The notes beneath the pieces were generated by a model. It searched no databases, had not been told where the DNA came from, and saw nothing but the letters and a program-made list of their open reading frames with translations. Position numbers and translations under genes: made by a program. Below are positions 13,328 through 25,042 of a stretch of DNA of 64,000 bases, piece by piece (positions within the stretch are counted from its first letter, which is position 1; every line of letters begins with the position of its first letter). Origin of the DNA: Adiantum capillus-veneris (Eukaryota; Streptophyta; Polypodiopsida; Polypodiales; Pteridaceae); assembly GCA_014529385.2 (NCBI GenBank), contig CM043947.1, positions 116,856,087 to 116,920,086 of the forward strand, read 5' to 3'.

Positions 13328-13860
13328 TGAGGCTCGTCTAGGAGGTGGGTGTTCTATGTACCTTTTCCTCCCAATCCTCTTTGGACAAACATCCTTCTTG
13401 TTCGGTGAAACGCGAGTCTCCACTTTCCAAAATGTGTAGACCAATTCCTTAATTTCATTTGTGATAGGGCTATGATGATGTTGCTTGTGACATGCAACCA
13501 ATGAAAACAATCGACCATCAACATCGGGCTTTGCCTGTCGTGATCTTGCCTTGTGCTAGGTGCGACGATTGACATTTAGGAGCCTGGCAATTTTTGCAAT
13601 AGGCATGTTTTCCTTTGAATTCAACATCATCTGCAATGCTGCATTCTTCATAAACAACTCCTCATTGGAACCTGGCTGCTTGACGGTAGCCAGTGTGTTG
13701 CGGACATTGGAGACAATTGCGGTCTGTACAGTAGCCTCCTCCTCAAAAGACTCGTCATAAATCACCTGAACATGCGGATTTTGAGCAACAAGATTCCAGA
13801 TTTCCCACTTTGCTTCTGTATTAAAACCTTCAGTCCTACTCTTGAAAGCTCTCACAATCT
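13328..13860 (-). pseudogene. DDE transposase-like protein, N-terminal exon (broken)
   Basis: The - strand frame 13855-13556 and its in-frame continuation to 13328 encode a helical segment with a helix-turn-helix-like end (MPIAKIARLLNVNRRT). One TAG follows at 13556-13558, then ITNEIKELVYTFWK and TRVSPNKKDV, then a Cys/Arg-rich run. The FW...TRVSPN block is a signature I associate with the same mobile-element protein family as the downstream exon. A donor-like CAG|GTGATC lies at about 13327. Splicing to the acceptor at 11605 would remove a 1.7 kb intron filled by repeat island 3. The reading phase across that junction is off by one, so the exact exon edge is uncertain or the copy is decayed. 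Confidence 0.55.
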
Positions 13861-14373
13861 CGGAGGAGATTTTCTTTTCTCCTCATCGTTGAGGGCATGA
13901 TGTTGTCGCTCAAATTTCATTTGTTTCTGCTCCCATTGTTTCCTCTTTCTTGCTCTCTCATATTCCATGATTACAAAGAGCTGGACCTTGGGAGTTGTAA
14001 TTCATTGCCTATAGTGGCTCTCTTTTGCTTTTTCCTGAGAACTGTAGACGTGCATAATATGTTACTTACTTAAAATCACTTGAATGTATAGCTTTCAACA
14101 CTTGATGTTGTAATACACACATACTATGAACAAATGCCCTCACAAAACTATAGATGTGACCAACAAAACCAATGACTTCATTTGGAGTGGGTGGGCTATA
14201 CATAAGATTTGCTTACCATCGGATTACAGTACGGCTCCATTCTAGCATTGGAGCTAGTGGCAATAATGTTTTCTTCTGGTTCTCCATTTCTGTAGGTCTA
14301 TGTCAGAACGAGAGAAAGAGCTCAGCTTTGACAACTAATCTCTCAAGCAGGATTCTCGGTGCAAGGAACGAAA

Positions 14374-14376
<3 letters not shown>

Positions 14377-14464
<88 letters not shown>
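14377..14464. repeat. (AG)n microsatellite at LINE-G 3' side
   Basis: An 88-bp AG tract. It lies about 25 bp beyond the 3' end of the full-length LINE-G copy, and the junction itself is ctgagagag followed by the LINE (CATTT)n tail. It is probably part of the pre-insertion target tract. Confidence 0.95.
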
Positions 14465-14465
<1 letters not shown>

Positions 14466-14712
14466 AAGACTCAGCAAACCGCCTGCTAATCTGAGAGAGA
14501 AATGAAATGAAATGAAATGTTATATTAACGTCTTCAAAAGGCCAAAGTGACCTATGAGACCAGAAAGTTACAATGTGGTGGATCTGATACAAAGTCAGAG
14601 TCAGAGAAACAAGATGACAACAATGACAAAAATGAAATGACAAATGTCACAATAAAATACTATGCAATCCTGAAATACTAGGTGTGAACATCAGCTAGCT
14701 GGGATAGCTAGA

Positions 14713-17241
14713 TCACAAGCAATCCAGCATCGGTCGCTGGCGGATCTCATCAATCTCCTCCATGGTTAGTAGTCTGACCGGGCGTCGTGCATGTCGAGCC
14801 AAAGTGATCCGAATCCTTTGATGCAGCCTCCGCCGATGCTGTGTAGTCCTCCGTAGTCGTGGGCGTCTGGATCTTCCCAGCTCAGTCGATCGGTCGATGA
14901 GTGTGCCTCTGGTGTGAGACGACGAGCTCTGTTGTGGTAGTAACTCCTCCGGGTGTCCAGTGGCAGCTCTGAAGAAATCTGTGATCTGTCTCTGGGAATG
15001 GCTAGACTCTCCTCTCATCACGCTCTCTCTGTGTCTGCGTAGCTCGAGCAAAAACAAACCCAAGCATCTCTCATCCTCGTACTGCATGACTCTGGAGAAT
15101 GGTCCAAAGCCCTCTCTGAACAAGCAATGGAAGCGGCCTTGTATCTCGTAGTAGATGGGGCAGTGGCATGTGTAGTGCAACTCTGTCTCAGGCTCGATGT
15201 CACACAGGGGGCATGTCCTGGCCTCTGCTGGTGCTCCGCTATATCTCCCAGTCTTGATCCGCAGCTGGTGTGAAGATGTACATATCTAGCCGATAGCACA
15301 TCGTATCCCATGAGACAAGTGGGTGTCCATGTATCTGGGCCTCGTCACAAAGCCATCAACCGTAAGCTGGAGGAGATGCTCTCTGTAGAAAGCCATCTTC
15401 ATGCCCAGCTCCTATGCTGGCTGTATCCATGTCCTCCTCGTGTCTAGCTGAGTCAAGTCCTGGCGGATGAGGCTAGTGATCTCAGACAGTGTAAGAGTCA
15501 GAGAGGGTGCATCCAGTGAGTACTGGAAGGGAGGCAATCTGTCTATGTTGAACCCATGCGCCTCAAACCATGATGTCATCTCCCCATACCAGCATGTTGT
15601 ATCTCCCTGCATGGCTAACTGTCGAGAGGACTCAAGTGCAAGGCGGGCATATCTGTCTCCAGGAAGTTCCCACATGCGATGTATGAAGGAGACCGATCTG
15701 GTGAGTGCCTTAACCACTAGTGGGGGGGCAGCTAGCTCTGCTCGAACAATAGCACGTGGTACTGAGGCCTTGGATCTAATGAGCCGTGAGATCATAGAGA
15801 CCAGAGGCTTCTCCATGTCCTCCCATCCATCATTGCGGCCTGTCCTCCCGTGATGATCTAATGAAGGTCCCCAAATCTCATCTCCATAAAGCAGTGCAGA
15901 AGCCACCAGAGTGTCAAAGAGCCAGAGCTTCGTCCTAGGCTCCTGAAACTGAACCTGTGAACACATCCTTTCAAATCTACCCAATGCTGCATGGGCTCTG
16001 GTCAGTCTAGTCTCTCCTGCCCTCCTCAATGAAAATGTTGGCCCACTAAAAACCACTCCAAGGTAAGTGTACGCATCTATATACTCCACAATTTCCTGCC
16101 CGTATGTGAATGCTGGTGCTGACCTCCTGATCCACTGTGGGGTGGTATTAAATACCATGACCTTGGTTTTACCAAGGTTTACGGACAAACCACTTTCCTG
16201 AGCAAACCTATTCAGAGCATCCAAGTGACGTTGCATCCCCTCCGGAGAGTCGGAGATCAACACAATATCATTAGCATATAACAATAATGGAATCCATGTC
16301 CCTACCAGCTGTGCACCTCTATCACCATCTCTCTCAATGTACTCAGAAACCTCATCCACATACATACCAAATAGAGTAGGGGAGAGCGGCCAGCCCCGCT
16401 TCACCCCAATAGTGGATTGAATCAGTGTGGATAGACCCTCTGAGGTGTGTACCTGCCCCACTACTGACCTGTAAAATGCCATGACCCCCCAAATGAGCTC
16501 TGTGGGTACTCCCATCTGCTGAAATCTATGCATCAATCTAGCTCTAGGCACTCTGTCAAATGCTTTGCGGAAATCCACAAAGCTACAATAGACCCGTCTC
16601 CCATGCGATCTACCCTCCTCAATGATGGCTCTGAGTGTCAAGATATGGTTAAGAGTAGAAAAACCCCTCCTGAACCCTGCCTGCCCGGCTGCGCATATCC
16701 CCTCCCTCTCTGCCCATCTACCCAGATGCTGCCCAAGAATAGATGCGTACAACCGTGCCAATGTGTGTCCAATCATGATAGTGCGATAATTCCCAGGCTC
16801 CATAGGATCTCCCCACTTGAAGATAGGTACAATAGTAGATAGGCTCCAAGTATCAGGCAAGCCCTCACACATGGCACGGTTAAACATCACTACTAGAAGC
16901 TCTGCTAGTAGATCTCTGGCATGTGTGAAATGCTTAGCCACTAAACCATCATGATCGTATGCTCTCCCAGTCCTCATCCGGTCAATGGCCTTCCTCACCA
17001 TCTCCGTGGTGGAAAAAGCATATGTGTGTGGGCATGGATCGGGAGGGTCGGGAAGGGGGGGCTGGTCAAGAACTGTGTACAGAGATGATGCGTACTGGCC
17101 CCAGTCCTCTGTAGAAGTGATGGCAGGGGGGGGAGAGTGCTCCTGAAAGAGCCGCCATGCCTCACGTGAGTTCTGACTCAAGAACAGCTGATATAGATCC
17201 TGCTCTAGCCGAGCCAAAAATGCCCTCTTCTTCCGCCGCAC
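14713..17241 (-). pseudogene. LINE-G ORF2, reverse transcriptase and C-terminal knuckle
   Basis: The largest open segment (17241-15412, 609 codons) is a non-LTR reverse transcriptase. Visible blocks are GRAYDHDGL, the YRTIMIGH-type finger region, CSFVDFRKAFDRVPR (palm motif A with its Asp), GVKRGWPLSPTLF (motif B region), and YANDIVLIS (motif C). Motif C is normally (F/Y)ADD. Here the first catalytic Asp codon is AAT (bases 16270-16272), which should abolish polymerisation. Past the TAG at 15412-15414 the frame continues to 14713 with another TAG at 15286-15288. It includes CPLCDIEPETELHYTCHC, a Cys/His knuckle common at LINE ORF2 C-termini. The - strand coding order follows the EN segment directly. 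Confidence 0.85.
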
Positions 17242-17259
17242 TAGGCGTCGGAAGTCAAT

Positions 17260-18403
17260 CTATGATTGTCTGTGAGTGATGTCCCCCAAAAGCACCTCCC
17301 TCTGAAGTCTAGCTCTAGTGTCCCGACATTCCTCATCATACCAACTGTTCTGGGGCATGCTCCTCGAACGGCGTCTCTGCTCAGGCTCGGTATGTGGGTA
17401 TGCCTTTGTTGTTGCATCATGTAGTGTCTGTGTCAATATAGTAGTAAGCTCCTCCAGAGGTCGCCCTGGCTCCTTTGTGCATAGGCGTCTGTAGATCACA
17501 TCTATGTATACAGAGTCTGTCTCCCACGTGAAGGTGTAGCGAGTAGGGGCTAATGTCCGTAGCCTGTGTGCTACACTAAATTGAAAAGAGATGGTCATTG
17601 ACACAAGAGCATGATCCACTGCCACACCAACAGGTCTGGGTCCAACCATGAGATCCTAGATACTAGAGATGAGGCTCGGCTGTGGCATGACATAGTCCAG
17701 TGTGCTTGCTCCATGTCTGTGTGTAAAGCATGTAAAACCCCCTAAGGTAGGAAATCTCCGTAGGCCATTCAAGATGGCCAATCCATGTGCAGTCCCCATG
17801 TCTATCAAGTGTCGTCCATACTCAGTGTGTTCTCCATCTTGTGATAGTCTGGATAGGCCTGTCTCTACAGCATCCAGCTCTCTCAGCATCTCCTCTGAAG
17901 TATCATAAAATACTGTCTAATGATAGGCAGTCCTAGCATTGAAATCCCCTAGAATGATGATGTCACCATCTCTAGAGAACTCTCATATGTCATCATCCAA
18001 ATCGAGAAAGGGGATTGTGCTCTGGGTGGTGCATACACTGACGTGCTCGGGGGAAAGTAGCAAATAGCAATGTAAAGATACCTGTCTGTCTCTGCTCTCA
18101 GTCTCACCCACATGTACCTAGCTTGCTCATCTCTGCGGGCTATATGTATCAATGGCTGCAACTCCTCCCTGAATAACACTGTCACTCCTCCTGATCCTCG
18201 CCCTCTGCGCTCTGATCATGTCTCCTGTCTATAGGCAGTCTCCCATCTATATCCACTGATGTGAGGCATAGACTGCCCATGGGCCTGATGTGTCTTAGAG
18301 TAGAAGACGATGTCTCTTCCCCTGAAACTATCCTCAAAGGCGCCCACATCAAGTTGCATAGATTTATTACAATTCCACGTGGCAACTTTGAGGGTGGTCC
18401 CAC
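17260..18403 (-). pseudogene. LINE-G ORF2, APE-type endonuclease domain (broken)
   Basis: On the - strand this segment reads TWNCNKSM (EN motif with catalytic-site Asn), DIVFYSKTH (where most EN domains have a Glu in QE/ETH), GSGGVTVLF, GDFNART (catalytic Asp/Asn), TLDYVM and VDHALVS (the SDHA-type His motif). These are the ordered motifs of the apurinic-like endonuclease that nicks target DNA for target-primed reverse transcription. It is broken by TGA at 18216-18218, TAG at 17917-17919, 17656-17658 and 17260-17262, and one frameshift near 18000. It joins the RT segment with no spacer. Confidence 0.8.
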
Positions 18404-18416
18404 GGGTCTTGCACCG

Positions 18417-19385
18417 TCATGTGGAGCGCCGCTCTACAATCACAACCCGGCCATCTCTGTAGAAGGCTGTCTTTCCCTTCTCCCTTGCCGCTTGAATCTC
18501 TAGCATTACCTCTCTCATATGCGCAAGCTGTGTGAGAGTGAGGTCATCTCCAAGGAATATGCCCGTTTTCTTTAGTGTAGGACGCTTCTTCAAGAAGTCC
18601 TTCTTTGCCTCCATGGATGGGAAATGGATTATTAGAGCTCTCCCTTTTGAAGTCTCCCCATTGCCTTGTGTCTTCTTCCCCACCCTCCATGCCTTTGTAT
18701 GAGTAGCCTCACTACCCATCATGGGGAGAAGTTCTTCAACTTCCCCTTCCACATCATCTCGGTCTTTTAGACCGGTTACTCTTATATGCAAAGCTCTAGT
18801 TTTCTTTCGTTGTTCTTCTTCTAGAGTTATGTTGATGATTGTAGGAGTGGGGAGAGATGTGGTTTCTTTCCCTTTGCCTTTCTTAGCGACTTCTATCCAC
18901 TTCTCGGCCTCATCCGCCTTCTTTTGCGTCTTCGTGATCACATCCAACCACGAAGACATCTTTACCATCTTTTGTTTCTCCTCCTCTTTGATCATCCGTA
19001 CCTGCTCTTTGATGACCTTGATTTCCTCTACTATCGAAGGCTGGAATTCCCCCTCCTCTAGTCCACTGCTCCCTCTATCGACAAGTTCTCGCTTGAGAGC
19101 TGAGACCTCTTCTTTAAGTGCTTTGGAGTCCGCCTTAAGTGCTTGTAGCTCTGCGTGCAGGTCCTCTTTCTCTTTCTTCCACTACGCGCCTTCATTGAGA
19201 AACATTTGAAGAAGATTGGCCTTCTCTTTCCACCATCCCTCCATATCTGCTTTCAAATCTTTCATCTCCCTCTCCATTTGTGTAATCCGCTTGTTTGTAA
19301 GTACAAAAGTTGCCTTCGGATGGGGCTTACATACCGGCGAAGCAGTCATGACGTCCATCAAAAATACAATCTGCACTTCTGTCAA
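18417..19385 (-). pseudogene. LINE-G ORF1 (coiled coil plus RRM-like nucleic-acid-binding domain)
   Basis: The - strand frame begins at ATG 19385 and runs to 18417, with one in-frame TAG at 19182-19184. The N-terminal third is a coiled coil (MEREMKDLKADMEGWWKEK, then Leu/Glu/Lys heptads). The C-terminal half has ALHIRVTGLKD (beta strand and loop like RNP2), GRALIIHFPSMEAKKDFL (RNP1-like strand and helix), and a basic tail ending in GRVVIVERR. This coiled-coil plus RRM architecture matches L1-type ORF1 proteins, which form RNA-binding trimers. Assignment is by architecture, not by sequence search. Confidence 0.75.
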
Positions 19386-19933
19386 GTCAACCCACTATGT
19401 CCACATCACACATACATCCCTGTCCCGCATGATGCATACATGTGTGTTCCCCATATCAATCATACATTTTTTATTTTTTGCAATTTTCTGTCAATGCTGA
19501 AAATTATGTAATTCTGAAATTCTGAACTTTCCCTGCAAGTCTGCAACTCGTGAGAAATCTGAAAATGTGAAAATGTAAATTCTGTATTTCTGCAGGTCTG
19601 AAAAATTTTGCAGGTCCAAAAAATTTGCAGGTGTAACTGCTCGCTATCTGCACTGTAATGCACCTGTGGGCTTGGGGGGGGTGGGGCGCAGTCCAGCCAC
19701 GAATAAGCCCGTGTGGTGGGGGGTTGGGGTGGGGCAGCGCACTGTCACAACGGGGGGGGGAGGGCGTAGTCCAGCTGAGAGATACCTTACGCTGCTGTGG
19801 CGCAGGGTGCAACCCAGGTGGCGCGCAGCAGGCACGTGGCGCGCAACTCAGCAGCAACAGGTGGCGTGCGAGAGAGAGGGAACAACCCACGCAGGTGAGA
19901 GAGAACAGCCCACACAGCTGAGAGAGAGAGGCT

Positions 19934-19959
19934 GAGAGAGAGAGAGAGAGAGAGAGAGA
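19934..19959. repeat. (AG)n microsatellite at LINE-G 5' side
   Basis: A short AG tract directly beyond the presumed 5' end of LINE-G, preceded by scattered GAGAGA runs from 19870. With 14377-14464 it brackets the element and suggests insertion into a GA-rich tract. Confidence 0.9.
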
Positions 19960-20059
19960 CTCCCCACTTCGTCTTCAGTAACTGGAAATAGAAGCACATG
20001 AGGAGGGAAATAGTTTCTTTATGGAACATTTGAAATTCAAAGGACTTGCCCATCCATTT

Positions 20060-23040
20060 TTAGTATATGCTAACAAGCACAAGTAACTAGCACTATCCGG
20101 GACAACATATTCAGTGACACGTTAACATGCTTCTACCCATACCCTTATAACCCTACATGCTCAGCACACTAAAGACCACTCTAGATTTTCTAAGGGATGA
20201 GTCTGACTTAGCATGCCAAGTGCTATGCAAGATCGCCAAAATGTTTATCACTGCAATCAATGTGTTCAAAGATGGAAGCAATAGGTAATCCATGGACCAT
20301 TTTCATTAAAGGAAGCAAGGGTTATGTTGGGATCTTGCCAATATGTCTTCAAAGAGTATCATTATGGTTTCATACGCAAGGTTGATGTTCTTAACGAGCC
20401 ATTAAATGAAAACCCTCTACGAAAGCTCCATCACTTGATTCTTCAAAATCGAATAATCCATCTTCAACCCACTAACAAGGACCTTAATGCTAAGCACATC
20501 ACCTATCAGAATGAAATAGTTTCAAACCCCTAGAAATACATCACACGTGCAACTAAAGCCAAATCAAGGGTAGCAAGGTATAATAGAGCTCTCAATGCCT
20601 ACAAATTTCGAATCCTCGATCAAATGATGTAGAGGGAGAGCATCGGCTAGGGGGGAGGGGGTTGGAGATGCCACCATAGATGCCCCTTTTAGGTTAATAT
20701 TACTTGCAAAATCCACATTGCATTATCAAAATTGTCAAAGCCCATTTTTATTTGTAATTTGTAAAATTCAACTCTCATTTTGTGAAGTATCCCATGGGAA
20801 TGGAACCTAAAGTCATTTTTTGACTAACCCTAGGTATAAAGGACAATTTGTAAAGGAAAAGAGGGGTTCTTTGGTGAAAAAAGTGTTTCATGAGAAGAGG
20901 GATACTTTGTGCAAGCTTGTATTCAGCATATCTCCTTCACTGGTCATCAAAATCAAGTTTTGACTATTGTGCCTTATCTCTCTCCTCTTGCTCTTTCATG
21001 CCTTATCAATTTTGTTTAAGTTCACGACTATGTTGTGTGATCATAAAGTCACTGTTTTGATGCTATAATCAAATCTAATGCATATTTCTTGATGGGAAAC
21101 TAGTGCTAGGGCATAAATGATGCTCTTAGACCACTTCTATTTGTGTTTTGCACATTTAAAAATCCATGAATTGTGATTTATGTACCTATCCAAAATGACT
21201 TTATAGGGTCTAAATAGGTTCTATAGTCCTCACTTACAATGTTCTAGAGTTTTGTAGCGTTTTGAGCTCGTTTAGCTGAGGAAATCATCAATTTTTTTGT
21301 AGGAGCAAGGATTGCGTGTGTTAGTCATGGACTGTCTGGTTGATTCCGTGATTGTGCTTCTCTAGTCACAATGACTGCATTGGGTTTGACAAACTCAATA
21401 TGTCTCCGTGCCCCATCCCAGTCGCTTCCTTGAGTATTGACATAGAGTATGTTAGGGCCATATATTTATGTTATATACTTCCGTCGGGACGATTCGCTAA
21501 AATCAATTCTATTGCTCTGGATCAGCTTTGGGATGTGTGCCAAGACGGTCATTTTTAGCTTTCATGTGCAAAATTTATTGGCCTCAAATGCACTTTCTAG
21601 GCTTGTCTTTACAACACATCGAGCAGAGCTCCTAACAGGAAGATACACAGAGTTGAAGCTATATGGTTATCTATCAAGAATTTGTAGTTTTGATGCTTAT
21701 TGAATGGTTGTTTTAAGATCAAAAAATTGAAAGATGTCTAAGTGATCTCATGCAGGTGCTTTACAACACCTCAGCAAGATGATGTAGCTCAAGATCGATG
21801 ATCATCATGACGATTGTAGAGTCTCCACGCTCGATTTCTTCATCCAAAAGCCAATCTTGGGATGGATTGTTTTCAAGGGATTTGGGGACTTGTAATAAAA
21901 ACTTTGAATTTTTATCTCTCATGTGAAGCCGCAAGTGACAAGGGCTGGCCATGTGTCACCTCTCGTGGGATACTTACTTCAAATCAAAGGTAGAGTTTGC
22001 ATGCAACTAAATAACAAGCAAGAGGAGAAAAAATAAATGGAAAAAGAGATTTTTTGACGTAGAGAGATTGTGTAGCATGCCATGAGGAAGGCCAAATGCA
22101 TGGCTCAGCATGAGAGGGAGAGGATGATGACGCCAAGGGAGAAGAGCATGAGAGGCCACCTTTGGAGGTAGCCCTACAATGAGGTACATCATGTACACTT
22201 TTTCATGTGCATTACATTCCTCGGCTGAGATAGATTTTGATCTCAGTGAGACAATTAGTAGATTGTGGATGTCAAATAATGCTTAGCAAGTACTATTTCC
22301 AGATGCATTGTAGATCGTTAGTGATTGCAAGGGGAGCCCGAAGTGGCTTGGTCTATCCATTGCAAACATATCGAGAGAAGAGACAAGTCTTTTTCATGGA
22401 TCTCCAGATTGTTGTATTGTTTTGCACGACAAGTCTGTAGAGGCAAAGGGAGTGATCATGCTCTGGTGAGACACAACAAATTTACCCTCTTAGGACATAG
22501 ATGCCTCCTACTACAGAGATGGATGATATGGAGTGTTTTGATATGCTCATGTTATTGGCTGCTATGATGATATTAAGAAATGTGATGAGCAGTCTTGATG
22601 ATGTAGAGGATGCAAGTAGCATTAAGGTGCCTACCATGGATAGATCGGTAGTGGTTGCACTGAGCATTGATACGGATATCAGGGACTAGCTGTTAGATAT
22701 CACGTAGTTTTCATTAACATTCAGGAGTCTCATGTACGACCTTTTAGAGTCAAGACCCGAGATGGTAGTTGCAGTGGGAGCGTTTGTATTTGGGGTTGTC
22801 TGATTGACACTATCATGATGCATCATGGAACTATGCATGTCATTATGGGATACCTACATGATATGCAAGCATGTTCTAGCACAATTGCACACTTTCTCAC
22901 ATTGCTAGAGCCTATACAATGACATGCATGTACATTGAGAGAGCCAATGGGCATAGGTTGTGCGATGTGCTATCCCTATCTTGTATATTCTACTAGGTCG
23001 AATAGAAGGTCCACTTATAGGCAGATTTTCCTTTGAGTGG
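20060..23040. other. decayed LTR-element sequence, no intact gene
   Basis: Short + strand frames (20324-20533 and its continuation to about 20630) look like the C-terminal end of a retroelement polyprotein. They run into a purine-rich run (aggggggaggggg, 20649-20661) followed by TTGGAGATGCCACC, which would fit a polypurine tract and LTR start. A TATA-like tataaagg lies at about 20836. I found no second LTR, so an LTR call is tentative. From 21300 to 23040 there are only short frames with no recognised motif. Confidence 0.3.
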
Positions 23041-23043
23041 GAG

Positions 23044-23290
23044 TTGTTGGGGTAAAGGCGGTATGCTTCATAACCGCCCTTCTGTGCCCACACATTGACT
23101 TATTCTTTGTAAGTAAGATAATAAGAGGCTCCTCTCTTTCTTAAGGATTGCTCCACCCACATCATTTGTCTTCCTCATTGCACACATGCATGAACACCCG
23201 CACCGTTTCTGCACACTAGTATGATCTTCACTCACAAAATGTATATGATACATTGTTGCCTCTATTCAATGGTGGAAGGACGAATTTAAG
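23044..23290 (+). mobile_element. possible Copia LTR start
   Basis: A purine-rich gagtgggagt at 23034-23043 precedes TGTTGGGGTAAAGGCGG. This resembles the polypurine tract (GTGGGAG) plus TGTTGG start common in plant Copia LTRs. The right edge is not defined. Copia RT remnants begin about 100 bp downstream in the same orientation, so these may belong to two nested or tandem Copia copies. Confidence 0.35.
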
Positions 23291-23399
23291 TCCTAATGAG
23301 GCAAAAATACAACCTATGTGGGTTTCAAATTGCCTTTTATGCATCCAATTATTATATTTTGGCTTTGTCTAGTATGTACAATGAGGAAGAGCCTTTATC

Positions 23400-24120
23400 T
23401 TTGCTAAAGCACAAAATTCAATGGTTTGGATAGTTGCAATGCAATTTGGGTATGAGGCTGTTGTGAAAAATGGTACATGTTCTTTGTGTAATTTGCTTCT
23501 CAAAAAAGGGCCAATGGTACTAAGTGGGTTTTTAAGTTAAAATGTAAGCTTGATGATAGTGTTGATCTCTATAGAGTTTAGGAAAAGTGTATGCACAAGA
23601 GAAGGGCATCGATTTTGATGATACTTTTGCTCGCACTTGTTGGATGACTTTCATTCATAGCATTAGTGCATTGTTAGCTCATAATGGCTAAACTCTACAT
23701 CAATTGGACATAAAGTTTGCACTTTGGAATAGTAATTTGCATGAGGAAGTGTGTGTATTGCAGCATCATGGTTTCATTTAGAAAGGGTAGAAACACAAGG
23801 TGGCTAGGCTTAAGAAGGCGTTGTATGGTTTGAAGCAAGCACCATGTGCTTGGTATGAAAATAGCCATGCTTACTTGGTTGCACATGGTTTTCAAAATAG
23901 TCCAATTGAGAGCAATTTGTATGTCAAGAGTGCACATGATGTGTTTCAGATCATTATGCTCTATGTTGATGACATGTTGCTCATTGCACCAAGTGAGCGA
24001 CACATTGATGATTTTAAGAATGATTTGAATGCCTCTTTTGAGATGTCAAATTTGGGGCTTTTGCATCATTATTTGGGCTAGAGGTATTGCTTTGTGCTAA
24101 ACAAAGTACATTGAGACACT
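23400..24120 (+). pseudogene. Ty1/Copia reverse transcriptase fragment
   Basis: The + strand encodes Copia RT blocks in order: NGTKWVFKLK (about 23515), AQEKGIDFDDTFA (about 23592), LHQLDIKFAL (about 23695; motif A region), LKKALYGLKQAPCAWY (about 23808), and YVDDMLLIAPS (about 23962; catalytic YVDD motif). The longest open piece is 23800-24081, ending in LGLLHHYLG. Several stops (for example near 23578, 23686, 23780, 23789) and frame changes upstream make it a relic. Protease, integrase and RNase H are not recognised nearby. Confidence 0.85.
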
Positions 24121-24184
24121 AACGTGTAGATTAGCTTAGAGGATTGCAAGCCTATTGCTACTCCTATGGAGCAACTTAGTAATA

Positions 24185-24860
24185 CTACTTCCTGTGTTGG
24201 GTGCTCTTGAGCTTCTCTTTCATCTTCTCCATCTTCGCATGCAATCTTATACCCATATCTCTAACACCAAAGTGGGTAGTTGTCCCCTCCAGTTTGTCCT
24301 CACCAGTTTGGCCTCAACAAACAACATGTGGAAAACATCATTGTTGTCATCCATGGCCAACGACTGCACTCGATGCAAAATTTGTATGTATAGTAGAAAA
24401 ATTGCACAAAACCATCTATTATATAGCACAACCCACAATAGACATTGTCAAAAAACCTACACAGAAGGATGAAATTGCTTGCACTATCATGCGATTACAT
24501 ATCCATAAGGAGAAAATATGTCCCAGTAGGAAAAGTGTGTAGCATAGTGTAAAATAAGACAAAGTTTCCACTAAGGATTGGCTTAAAGGGACAAGGGACT
24601 TTGCGTATGCTTGGGATAAAAAGTGGTGAGCAAGAAGGAGAAAAGCACCCCGATGACCGAGGTGAAAATTATTGGTACAAAAAGTTGTGGATTCCATGCC
24701 ATCCAAAATCCCAATTGCCATGTCATTGGACGGGTTTCCCATGAGGATTTGAAAAGCTAAACAACATAGAGTTTAGATCAAGTTTTTTTTAAGCTTTTAG
24801 GGTAATCTAGGAGATGTAAATAGGGGGCCTTAGTGCCTATTGTAGGTATTTAGAAGAGAT
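24185..24860 (+). other. LTR-like remnant downstream of Copia RT
   Basis: The segment at 24190-24236 (tgttgggtgctcttgagcttctctttcatcttc) closely matches 27085-27121, where it lies just before a tRNA-Met primer binding site. Both are probably the 3' end of the same LTR family. The rest of the segment has no recognised coding content. Confidence 0.35.
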
Positions 24861-25042
24861 TCCAATAGGAAGCAAGCTCATAGCAAGAAAGAGAAGAGCA
24901 ACTCAAGTGAAAACATGAGCAAGCGAGAAAAACTTGCATTATAAAATGAAGAGATTCCAATAGGAAGCAAACTCATAGCAAGAAAGAGAAGAGCAACTCA
25001 GTGAAAACCCGAGCAAGTGAGAAAAACTTGCAGTATAAAATG
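24854..25042. repeat. 95-bp tandem duplication
   Basis: Two adjacent copies start at 24854 and 24949 with aagagattccaataggaagc. They differ by a few substitutions and one single-base deletion. No function seen. The sequence to 26100 contains no recognisable gene. Confidence 0.9.

Larger units (their letters stand above)
14490..19934 (-). mobile_element. LINE-G: full-length non-LTR retrotransposon, inactivated
   Basis: On the - strand the order is: 5' leader (about 19934-19390), ORF1 (19385-18417), ORF2 with APE-type endonuclease, reverse transcriptase and C-terminal Cys/His knuckle (about 18403-14713), a short 3' UTR, and a tail of ATTTC/CATTT pentamers (about 14498-14520) instead of poly(A). 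The element lies between (GA)n tracts at both ends (14377-14464 and 19934-19959). A second, 5'-truncated copy at 48908-49414 is also embedded in (GA)n. About seven premature stops and a frameshift near 18000 make this copy non-autonomous. Confidence 0.85.

Noticed and set aside
15286-19184. Stops in LINE-G being corrected by U-to-C RNA editing, as in fern organelles
   Set aside because: That editing acts on organelle transcripts. This is a nuclear retrotransposon, and the missing catalytic Asp and frameshift would remain. Decay by cytosine deamination is simpler.
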